Source: Chloroflexota bacterium (GTDB lineage Bacteria > Chloroflexota > Anaerolineae > Aggregatilineales > Phototrophicaceae). Taken from it: a stretch of 64,000 nucleotides of DNA. Shown in pieces: positions 49,085 through 56,725 of the stretch. The stretch lies in the NCBI GenBank assembly GCA_013388745.1, contig JACAER010000006.1, positions 248,001 to 312,000 on the forward strand. Direction: 5' to 3'. How positions within the stretch are numbered: the first letter of the stretch is position 1; the number at the start of each line of letters is the position of its first letter. Position numbers and translations under genes: made by a program. Under the pieces are notes generated by a model. That model searched no databases and was not told the DNA's origin. It saw nothing but the letters and a program-made list of their open reading frames with translations.

Positions 49085-49958
49085 AGGTGATGCGCCGCGC
49101 CCCGCTGCCATCCGCGTTCAGCAGATAAATCCCGTATACCCCTTCATGATCGGACGGCACGACAATTTGCGCCCCGTCCGGCGTGTACTGCGGCGCCCCG
49201 CTGCTGCCGGGACGAATCACAGTCGAAAGCAGCGTCAGCGCCCTTGTCGCCAGATCAAGGTAATACAGTCCCGCACCATTCGTCAGCGTGAACAGCAGCC
49301 CGCTGCCGTCCGGCGACCAACTGATCAGCACTGTACTTGATACATCGGCGACGCGCCTGGCGTAGCCCTGCTGGATATCCAGCACATGGACTCCCCAACC
49401 GCGTTCGTCCACAATGCCGCAGAAGGCGATTTGACTGCCATCCGGCGACCATACTGGCACAAATTCCACAACCATGTCATTGGTGAGCGCGCTTTCTTCT
49501 CCCGTGCGCATATCGATCACATGCAGATCGTACTGCCCGCCACGATAGGCTGAAAACGCGATCAACTGGGCGTCCGGTGACCAGGCTGGGTACAAATCCT
49601 GTTCATCATTGTCCGTTAGCGCCCGCGCGCGGCGTCCATCCGGGTGGCGCTGCATCAGGTCCAGCGCATAAATCTCATAGTCGTTGCGATCTATATCAGC
49701 GTAGGCTAACCGACTCCCGTCCGACGTCAGCGCCAGCGAACCATCATAAGGAGGAATCCCCACTGCCAGGCGCACGCTAATCCCGCGCGCCACGTCGAGC
49801 GCGTACAAGTTACCGTACAGCCGCCCCGGTGGGTAGTTGACAAACACCAGCAGTGGCGCCTCATTTCCCGACAGCAGACCCGCCGCCAGCGCTGCTAACA
49901 GCCCCGCCGGGCACAGCAGCAGCGTCACGCTCATCAGCCGCACAAGCAGGCGCAGCAT
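49044..49958 (-). CDS. TolB-like beta-propeller protein (second paralogue)
   Basis: A 304-residue propeller protein. ATG 49958 begins a signal-anchor (LRLLVRLMSVTLLLCPAGLLAALAAG), so the propeller is outside. Blades with the WSPDG motif are LYPAWSPDAQLIAFSAY, FVPVWSPDGSQIAFCGI, VLISWSPDGSGLLFTLT and APQYTPDGAQIVVPSD. The fold is shared with the gene at 42861, and the last strand YGIYLLNADGSGARRITF matches LYIINVDGSGLRRLT there. It starts two bases after the stop of the glycosidase gene at 49961, so the two are co-transcribed. The terminal 41 bases overlap the end of the opposite O-antigen ligase gene. A binding role for the glycosidase is plausible. Confidence 0.85.
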   Translation of the reverse strand: MLRLLVRLMSVTLLLCPAGLLAALAAGLLSGNEAPLLVFVNYPPGRLYGNLYALDVARGISVRLAVGIPPYDGSLALTSDGSRLAYADIDRNDYEIYALDLMQRHPDGRRARALTDNDEQDLYPAWSPDAQLIAFSAYRGGQYDLHVIDMRTGEESALTNDMVVEFVPVWSPDGSQIAFCGIVDERGWGVHVLDIQQGYARRVADVSSTVLISWSPDGSGLLFTLTNGAGLYYLDLATRALTLLSTVIRPGSSGAPQYTPDGAQIVVPSDHEGVYGIYLLNADGSGARRITFTTGLDAAAMWLP

Positions 49959-49960
49959 GA

Positions 49961-51892
49961 TTAACCGCGTGTGAATTGGTCGTACAACGGCTGGCGTGGT
50001 TGGTCGTTCGTCCCCACCAGCCCATAGCCGTTGTGCATACCCTGTGCCCAGGCGTACCACAGCAGTGTCGCGATTTTTCCCGCGTAGCGCGCGCGCACGT
50101 AGTTGATGATCTCGCTGGCGTAGCGCGTCACGTCCGCCGGGTTGTCGTCAGGTCGGTCTAATACCCCCCATTCGGTGATCCACAGCGGGCGTTCCGGGAA
50201 GATCGCGCCGTAATTGCGAATTTCTTCGTCGATATGCCCGAAAATCGCATACGGCACGCCCACTGTCACCCCGCGCCCATAGGGATGCGTGGCGATTCCG
50301 TCCGGTGCGACACCCGCCGGCAGCGCTGCCAGCGTGGCCCGCGCATAATTCGGCCCTGCCACCGGACCGCCCGTGTGCCCGCCCGTCAGAATCAGCGCGC
50401 TGCGGTCAACCCCGCGTATCGCGCGGATGCTTTCCGCCAGAATCGCCGCGTAATTCTGCGGCGAGAGCGTGACCGACGATCCCGCGCCGTGTGGCGCGTC
50501 CTGCTCATTCCAGATTTGATAGGCGTGGACAAGATTTTGTCCGGCGAACTGCCGCGCTACCTGCCCAACGACCTGCCCGAAGCGCGCCGCGTAGCCGCGC
50601 CAGTCGTTGTCGCCCATCTGCGGCCACACATAGCCCGCACCTTCACCAAAAGTTTGATGCGTCAGCACCAACATCACCTTGTAGCCCGCTGCCGCATACT
50701 GCCGGATGTACGGCTGATAGCGCCGGAACGCGCCTTCTATATCAGTATTGCCGTAAGTATTGTTGTCTGGGTTATATGAAACATTGTACGGCAAGCGCAC
50801 CCATCCCATGCGCCCCAGCCGTTCCGGGCGCGGCTTCCCCAGCGGATGCACCACATCGAGGTTGATGCCCACCGGATTCACGCCAGGGAAGACTTCCAGC
50901 ACATCGTCCATATCCAGCGTGGTCATCAGCCAGGCCGCCGCATGCGCCTCGATGCCGTTGGGCGCGCGCACCAGCGCCCATTGATCCTGCTGGCCGATTT
51001 TTAAGAGTGTCCGTCCATGCTGTTCCATCGGTTCCAGAAAATCAATCGGAAACACGGTGGTCAGCACATTAAACTGTGTGCCCGGTTTCTCGCGGATGCG
51101 CAGCCCGCCCGAAATCGAGCGCAGTCGCAGCCCTTCCCAGTAAATCAGCGGCGTCGGGTCTACCACGTCCGGCAGTTGATAGCCGCCCAGCCCGCGCCCC
51201 GGCGTTTGCACCACCAGCCGGATGGCATCGCCGCCGCTCTGCCCGATCGCGCTGACGCTGCTCACGTTGGCGCCGGCCTGCACGCTGATATTTTGCAGCC
51301 CCGCATACGTCACCAGATATGCCTGCCCGCGAAAATTGGTCGAAATCTGCACATATTCGCCAAAGCCCAGCGCCGTCTGCTGGCGGATGACAGTCGCCAC
51401 CACACCGCCAATGCCCGCCTTGACCTGTGTGCCGCGCGGCGCAGCGATCATCAGCCCTTCGAGCCGTTTGCCGTCGCCCAGATCGCTGTTGAAGCCCTGC
51501 ACAATGCGCGAACCCGCCGCCGACACCGGCCAATCCAACACAAAACGGTCGTCAAGATGCCGCCCGCTGTTGATCGTTTCGCCGTAGCGGTCGTTGGCCG
51601 CCACACGCGCCGCCAGCGCGCTGCGCAGTTCTTCCGGCGTTGTCGCCCGCACCACGTCCACACGCACCACCGCCGGATACACGCGCCGGATATGCTCCAC
51701 CGCGTTATCGCTCATCCACACGGCGGGCGCCGCCACCGCTGTGATGTTGCGGAAGCGGTTGAGGTTGAAGCCGCGCGGCGAACGAATCACCGCCACGCGC
51801 TCGAACTTCTGGATATAGGCTTGCGCCGCCTGATACCATTGGTTGAAATCGCGGTCAGGGAGCACCAGCGCGTGCGAAATGACTTTGGGCAT
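49961..51892 (-). CDS. Multidomain glycoside hydrolase with SH3b and degenerate M23-like region
   Basis: A 643-residue protein starting at ATG 51892 (AGGA upstream). Residues about 1-110 form an alpha/beta region of unknown type. Residues about 120-235 look like a LytM/M23 fold (RIVQGFNSDLGDGKRLEGLMIAAPRGTQVKAG), but the HxGxD metal motif is replaced, so it is probably not a peptidase. Residues about 255-325 are an SH3b domain (LRIREKPGTQFNVL). Residues about 345-643 are a TIM-barrel glycosidase of clan GH-A, with the acid/base Glu463 in AYQIWNEQDAPHG and the nucleophile Glu574 in PLWITEWGVLDRP. No signal peptide is visible. The substrate is unknown. Confidence 0.8.
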   Translation of the reverse strand: MPKVISHALVLPDRDFNQWYQAAQAYIQKFERVAVIRSPRGFNLNRFRNITAVAAPAVWMSDNAVEHIRRVYPAVVRVDVVRATTPEELRSALAARVAANDRYGETINSGRHLDDRFVLDWPVSAAGSRIVQGFNSDLGDGKRLEGLMIAAPRGTQVKAGIGGVVATVIRQQTALGFGEYVQISTNFRGQAYLVTYAGLQNISVQAGANVSSVSAIGQSGGDAIRLVVQTPGRGLGGYQLPDVVDPTPLIYWEGLRLRSISGGLRIREKPGTQFNVLTTVFPIDFLEPMEQHGRTLLKIGQQDQWALVRAPNGIEAHAAAWLMTTLDMDDVLEVFPGVNPVGINLDVVHPLGKPRPERLGRMGWVRLPYNVSYNPDNNTYGNTDIEGAFRRYQPYIRQYAAAGYKVMLVLTHQTFGEGAGYVWPQMGDNDWRGYAARFGQVVGQVARQFAGQNLVHAYQIWNEQDAPHGAGSSVTLSPQNYAAILAESIRAIRGVDRSALILTGGHTGGPVAGPNYARATLAALPAGVAPDGIATHPYGRGVTVGVPYAIFGHIDEEIRNYGAIFPERPLWITEWGVLDRPDDNPADVTRYASEIINYVRARYAGKIATLLWYAWAQGMHNGYGLVGTNDQPRQPLYDQFTRG

Positions 51893-52122
51893 ACGAATGT
51901 CCTGTGACTGACCCGAAAAATCCACCCTCGATCTTAACGCAAATGCCAGCCCTTCACCACACGCGCACCATGCGCGCCTCTACCCCTAAACCGCATTCGT
52001 TAGCGCTCAGCGCGCGGCGGCCAAAATCTGAAAACGGGTTTATAGATAGGTCGAAAGCCACAGGTTATCCCAAACTCAGCTTAATTCAGCATAATTTTTG
52101 CACTTAATCTCAAAACCCTTCG

Positions 52123-52154
52123 CAGCAGGGGCGAGTCCGGACTCGCCCCTGCTG
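52123..52154. repeat. Perfect 32-base palindrome
   Basis: CAGCAGGGGCGAGTCC followed by its exact reverse complement, with no spacer, at 52123-52154. The outer bases CTTCG/GAAG nearly extend it. It lies in the 273-base gap between the glycosidase start and the next minus-strand gene end. As RNA it would make a very stable hairpin; a weak T-run (GGTTTTGAG on the minus strand) follows. The short hairpin at 47723 shares its core. Confidence 0.85.
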
Positions 52155-52165
52155 AAGTCGCTGGA

Positions 52166-53611
52166 TTATGGGTTGATGGTGGGAAGTTGATCGCAGTCGC
52201 CTTCTTCTTCCACCAGATCGAAGCGCACCCAGCCCCCATCTTCCAGATTCCACCAGATCGCGCCGAGCGCGCCGCTGGCCTGGCCGACAGCGCGCGCTTC
52301 GTCACCAGCGCTCAGCGTGCCCTCGACCGAGAACTCGGTGCCGGGGCCGCTGCGGATGTTGACGCTGCTGTTGTTGAGCGGCCTCACCACACACTCAACA
52401 TCCGTCACCGGTTCGTCGCCCGGTTCATCGCCCGGTTCGTCGCTCGGTTCGTCGCTCGGCGCTGCGCCCTCGCCCAGATCGAAAGCCCAGATATTGTTGG
52501 CTTCACATTCGGCCCGCCGGCCCGCGCTGATCATGGCGAAACCAAAGGTGCCGGCGCGTTCCTCGACTTCGACACGTTCGAAGACCAGGCGGCCATCAAC
52601 GTAGACCGTGGCTTCGCCGTTGAAGACGATCACGATGAAGTGATGCGGGTCGTCGAGATCGTAATCCTGTTCAGAAATCTCGATGATAGCATCTTCTTCA
52701 GGGTCGAAGCGTTCCAGCAGCAGCACAAAGCCGGTGTTGATCAGTCCTACATCCATGAAGCGCGTGTAAGAGTCGGTATCCGAGTCGAACACGCTGCGCG
52801 AGGTGAGACTGCACAATTCCAGTTCATCACTGCCGGAGGTGAAGGTCAATTCGCCCGCATAGACATAGTTGGTCAATTCGATCTCGTCGCCCAGCACATC
52901 GTAGAAATTGCCGTCGCCCTCATGCAGCAAATTATCCTCTTCGAAGGCCAGTTCACCACAGTCCGGCAGCGCTTCGGCATCGACCAGTTCGGCCATGACA
53001 TCGCTGTAGTCTTCGTCAAAGCTGCGCACGCGCGCCGGGAAATCGCCGCCGGGGTCGGCACATTCGTCACTTTCATCACGCTGTGCTTGCAGTTCGGAGT
53101 CGAAGCTGTCAAGAATGAGCGCGACGTCTGCGCCGAAATCGCCAAAATCGCCGGCGGGCGAAAAGGCCAGCAAAAAGCCGATTTCAGCGTTACTAAAGGT
53201 CACCAGGAAAGCCGCGCCCTCGTACCGGCGCGAATCGAGTTCTGCCGCCCAATAAGCGCGCCCGCTGATTTCGACTTCTTCAGGCCTGGTGTAATCCAGT
53301 TCGAAAATGGTCAGGATGTCATCGAAGTAGTCTTCTTCGCTGCGGGCACGCGGCGCGAACTGCTCCATGCCGGCTGGACCCAACAGCGCGGCCAGCACCC
53401 ACCCGCTGTTGGGCGGACGATTGCCAAAAACGCGCTCATCGTTGCTCACCAGCACCACAGCACCCGATTCCTGGATATACCAGTCCGCCGGGTATAAAAA
53501 CGCCATTTCATTGGATTCATACGACTCGGTGTCGTTTTGCGCCAATGCTGTGAACGTCGTCATCAAGATCAGAAGGATGACTACTGCCAAAAGCCGCTGT
53601 ACTGCTCGCAT
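52166..53611 (-). CDS. Exported SH3b protein with acidic repeat
   Basis: A 481-residue secreted protein with signal peptide (LLAVVILLILMTTFTALAQ). Residues about 25-165 have a DcrB/PsbP-like pattern (NEMAFLYPADWYIQES, SDFDEELQAQ-type acidic end). A beta-sandwich-like central domain follows (about 200-380; HHFIVIVFNGEATVYVDGRLVFERV), which resembles a concanavalin-like fold. A linker of four DEP-type repeats (about 392-408) leads to a C-terminal SH3b domain (SVNIRSGPGTEFSVEGTLSAGDEARAVGQ). Acidic overall, as are other exported proteins here. No catalytic residues were identified. It is divergent from the vWA gene at 53843. Confidence 0.76.
   Translation of the reverse strand: MRAVQRLLAVVILLILMTTFTALAQNDTESYESNEMAFLYPADWYIQESGAVVLVSNDERVFGNRPPNSGWVLAALLGPAGMEQFAPRARSEEDYFDDILTIFELDYTRPEEVEISGRAYWAAELDSRRYEGAAFLVTFSNAEIGFLLAFSPAGDFGDFGADVALILDSFDSELQAQRDESDECADPGGDFPARVRSFDEDYSDVMAELVDAEALPDCGELAFEEDNLLHEGDGNFYDVLGDEIELTNYVYAGELTFTSGSDELELCSLTSRSVFDSDTDSYTRFMDVGLINTGFVLLLERFDPEEDAIIEISEQDYDLDDPHHFIVIVFNGEATVYVDGRLVFERVEVEERAGTFGFAMISAGRRAECEANNIWAFDLGEGAAPSDEPSDEPGDEPGDEPVTDVECVVRPLNNSSVNIRSGPGTEFSVEGTLSAGDEARAVGQASGALGAIWWNLEDGGWVRFDLVEEEGDCDQLPTINP
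52410..52457. repeat. Four 12-base tandem repeats encoding the DEP linker
   Basis: Four consecutive 12-base units (CGGTTCGTCGCC with single-base variants) within the exported SH3b gene encode four acidic Asp-Glu-Pro units on the minus strand. Such units vary easily in copy number. Confidence 0.75.
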
Positions 53612-53699
53612 GAGATTTCCCCTTCCTGACTTAGCCTGACATTCCTACCTTGATACTACCGGGTTTAGATAACGCCGCGCATTAAAAAGCCGCGATGTC

Positions 53700-53731
53700 A
53701 CAAAACCCGTACTGTAACCTGACAAAACCCG
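53700..53731. repeat. Direct repeats in the divergent promoter region
   Basis: ACAAAACCCG occurs at 53700-53709 and at 53722-53731, 22 bases apart (two helical turns), and an inverted CGGGTTT lies at 53660-53666. A -10-like TATAGT stands at 53761-53766 and a CCCCCA/TGGGGG hairpin at 53797-53812. The region may hold regulator sites for the genes on either side. Confidence 0.5.
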
Positions 53732-53842
53732 ATACTCGTTTCAGTCCTGGCACCATGTGTTATAGTTACCCTAGAGCATCTTCGTCGGATTGTGCTCCCC
53801 CATTGGTGGGGGGTGTGCCCGAATTTCAACAGGATTTTTACG

Positions 53843-55750
53843 ATGTCGTTTCTTGCGCCGCTGGCCTTTATCACCGGGCTGCTGGCTGTGCCGATCGTGC
53901 TGCTGTATATGCTCCGTCTGCGCCGCCGCGAAGTGATCGTTTCCAGCACCTATCTGTGGCAGCAGGTCTTGCGCGACAGCGAAGCCAATACGCCCTGGCA
54001 GCGTTTGCGCCGCAATCTGCTGTTGTTTTTGCAACTGCTGATTCTGGCGTTTCTGATTTTTTCGCTGGCGCGCCCCTTCATCACTGTCCCGGCTGTGAGC
54101 AGCGGCAAAACCGCGCTGCTGCTGGATGCCTCGGCGTCGATGAACGCCACCGACGGCCAAAACGGCAGCACACGCTTCGCCGCCGCAGTGGAACGCGCGC
54201 AGGAAATTATCGCCACGATGGGGCTGAGCGACAGTATGACGATCATCCGCGTGGCCGATGTGCCCGAAGTGCTGACGCCATACACCACCGATGTTAACGC
54301 CCTGCGGGCTGCGCTGCAAAATGCGCGCCCTTCACACGCCAGCGCCGATTGGACAGCCGCGCTAACCTTGGCGGCGGCGGGCGCCGGCGGCGATCCCAAT
54401 TTCAGCATCGTCATCCTCAGCGATGGCGGGTTGGGCGAGGCAGAAACCCTGCCGGCTATTCCCGGCCGCGTGGCCTATGTCCCGGTAGGTGTGTCTGACA
54501 GCAATCTGGCGATCAGCGCGCTGGCAACCCGCACGCTGGCCGGGCAGTCACCCCAGCTGTTCGCCCAGATCACCAATTATGGCCAGACAAACGCCGACGT
54601 GATTTTCAGCCTGCGCGTAGATGGCACGCTGCTGACTTCGGAGCGCTACACGATTCCCGCCCAGCGCAGTCTGCCCCTGGTTTCGCAGGCGCTGCCGCAA
54701 GGCTTCCGCACGCTTCAAGCCAATTTGACCACGCCAACCGACTCTACCGTGCCCGATTACCTGGCAGAAGACAACGCGGCCTACGCCATTTCGAGCGGCA
54801 CGGGCGCGCGCCGCGTGCTGATGATGAGCGACGGCAATCTGTTTTTGGAACAAATGCTGCGTTATCTGCCCGGAATCGAGGCCTTTCAGGGCGACATCGC
54901 TATCGGGCTGCCGCAACAGCCCTTCGACCTGTATGTCTTCGATAGCTGGCTGCCCGAAACCCTGCCCCAGGCTGATCTGCTGATTTTTAATCCGCCGCGT
55001 TCTAGCCAGTATTTTACCATCGGCAACCTAAGCCAGAACGTGCACAACCCAACGGTAGAGAGCGCCGACCCACGCATGGCCTTTGTCGATTTCAGCACCA
55101 TCAATGTCCTGCAATTTAAGCAAGTGACGGCCAACTGGGCCCAGCCGTTAATCCGTGTAGACGGCGGGCCGCTGCTGCTGGCGGGCGAAATCGCCGGACG
55201 CCAGATCGCCATCGTGACCTTTGATCTCCATGAATCGGATTTGCCGCTGAATATCGCCTGGCCGATCCTGATGTCGAATCTGCTGGAGTGGTTCACGCCG
55301 CGCAGCGCTATTAATGTGCCTGATGGGCTTGATGTCGGGCAGTCGCTGGCCCTTCGCCCACAGACCGGCGCCACCATGCTGCGCATCACCCGTCCCGACG
55401 GCAGCACGCGCGACAGCATTGTAGACCGCGAAACGCTGATTTACGCCGAAACCGACCAGATCGGCCTCTACACGCTGGAGGTGCTGCGCGGCCAGGACGT
55501 GCTGGAAAGCGCGCCTTTCGCCGTCAATCTGTTCGACGCTGGCGAAAGCCAGATCGCGCCCCGCAGCCAGATCGCCCTGGGCGACACGATTGTGGTCGAA
55601 AGCCAGCGCGAAGAACTGGGGCAGTTTGAAGTCTGGCCGCTGGCGGCGCTGCTCGCGCTGCTGATCCTGCTGATCGAATGGCAGGTATATCACCGCCGGA
55701 TGCGCGTGCCGACCGTGATGGGGCCGGCGCTGCGGCGTAGGCGCGCATAA
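53843..55750 (+). CDS. BatA-like membrane protein with von Willebrand A domain
   Basis: A 635-residue protein starting at ATG 53843 with AGGA eight bases upstream. The BatA N-terminus (LAPLAFITGLLAVPIVLLYMLRLRRRE) and a second helix (LLLFLQLLILAFLIFSLARPFI) anchor it. The vWA domain begins with the MIDAS motif LLLDASASMNATD (Asp95, Ser97, Ser99). A second soluble domain follows, with a glutamine-amidotransferase-like fold possible (DLYVFDSWLPETLPQADLLIFNPP). The protein ends with one helix (WPLAALLALLILLIEWQVYH). Aerotolerance/Bat operons usually also encode a MoxR ATPase and a DUF58 protein, but neither is in this window. It probably acts in folding or activation of envelope complexes. Confidence 0.85.
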   Translation: MSFLAPLAFITGLLAVPIVLLYMLRLRRREVIVSSTYLWQQVLRDSEANTPWQRLRRNLLLFLQLLILAFLIFSLARPFITVPAVSSGKTALLLDASASMNATDGQNGSTRFAAAVERAQEIIATMGLSDSMTIIRVADVPEVLTPYTTDVNALRAALQNARPSHASADWTAALTLAAAGAGGDPNFSIVILSDGGLGEAETLPAIPGRVAYVPVGVSDSNLAISALATRTLAGQSPQLFAQITNYGQTNADVIFSLRVDGTLLTSERYTIPAQRSLPLVSQALPQGFRTLQANLTTPTDSTVPDYLAEDNAAYAISSGTGARRVLMMSDGNLFLEQMLRYLPGIEAFQGDIAIGLPQQPFDLYVFDSWLPETLPQADLLIFNPPRSSQYFTIGNLSQNVHNPTVESADPRMAFVDFSTINVLQFKQVTANWAQPLIRVDGGPLLLAGEIAGRQIAIVTFDLHESDLPLNIAWPILMSNLLEWFTPRSAINVPDGLDVGQSLALRPQTGATMLRITRPDGSTRDSIVDRETLIYAETDQIGLYTLEVLRGQDVLESAPFAVNLFDAGESQIAPRSQIALGDTIVVESQREELGQFEVWPLAALLALLILLIEWQVYHRRMRVPTVMGPALRRRRA

Positions 55751-55819
55751 ATCCAAACGTCTGCCGACAGCCGTATTTTTGCGGCAGATCATTGATGTGT
55801 CACGGAGTATGAAGGCATT

Positions 55820-56668
55820 ATGACACCGAACGTGCTGGCAAGAATCGCGCATCTCGACGCGCAGGCCGATCATCAGGAAATTGTGCGCACCATCACCGCT
55901 TATGAGTATCCTTTTTTGATGCAGAAGGCCCTGGAATTCGCGCTGTTTCGCACGTATGCCGTGCCGACGATTGGCGCGCTGCTCGACCACACCCGGCATT
56001 TCGAGCGGCAGGGGCAAAAACGCTACGACGATACGGCGCTGCTGATCGCTGAATGGGTCGAAAACGGCTATGACAGCGAAAAAGGACGGGCGGCGCTGCG
56101 CCGCATGAACCAGATGCATCACCGCTGGCCGATCTCGAATGAGGATTATCTGTACGTGCTGTCGGTGTTCGTCTTTGTGCCCAAAGACTGGTTCGAGATG
56201 TACGGCACGCGCAAGCTGACGGAAAAAGAAAACCTTGCTATGTACTATTTCTGGTGTGAAGTCGGCAAACGGATGGGCATTAAAAATATCCCGGAAACCT
56301 ATGCCGCTTTCGAGCAGTATGCGCGCGATTACGAGCGCGCGCATTTTGCCTATACCGACGCCAACCGCCGCGTGGCCGACGCGACGATTCGCGTGTTTCT
56401 GAACTGGTATCCCCCGTTTTTGCGCCCGCTGGTGCTTCAGGCGATTTATGCGCTGATGGATGACCCGCTGCGCGAGGCATTTGGCTATCCGGCGGCGCAT
56501 CCCGTGTTCAAGGCGCTGACCATCGGCGGCTTAAAGTTGGCGGCGCGCCTCCTGCGCCTGCTGCCGCCGCGCCAAAAGCCCTACTTGCGCACCAAAGATC
56601 GCAACCTCACGTATCCGCACGGCTATCAGATCGAGCAATTAGGCGCGAACGAGCCGATCGCGAAATAG
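55820..56668 (+). CDS. MpaB-family (DUF2236) haem-dependent oxygenase
   Basis: A 282-residue protein of the ER-bound oxygenase mpaB / rubber oxygenase (Lcp) family. The conserved core is here: RRMNQMHHRWPISNEDYLYVL, then VPKDWFEMYGTRKLTEKENLAMYYFWCEVGKRMGI. In Lcp the haem axial histidine lies in the corresponding His-rich stretch. Family members cleave C=C bonds of polyisoprene or hydroxylate lipids with O2, or have unknown roles. No signal peptide is present. Its neighbours give no hint: a vWA gene before it and the Argonaute on the opposite strand after it. Whether haem is bound is not proven. Confidence 0.82.
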   Translation: MTPNVLARIAHLDAQADHQEIVRTITAYEYPFLMQKALEFALFRTYAVPTIGALLDHTRHFERQGQKRYDDTALLIAEWVENGYDSEKGRAALRRMNQMHHRWPISNEDYLYVLSVFVFVPKDWFEMYGTRKLTEKENLAMYYFWCEVGKRMGIKNIPETYAAFEQYARDYERAHFAYTDANRRVADATIRVFLNWYPPFLRPLVLQAIYALMDDPLREAFGYPAAHPVFKALTIGGLKLAARLLRLLPPRQKPYLRTKDRNLTYPHGYQIEQLGANEPIAK

Positions 56669-56725
56669 GACGCGCAGCACATCTTCTCTTGAGCAGAATG
56701 CACGATAGCAGAAGAGCCAAAGCGC

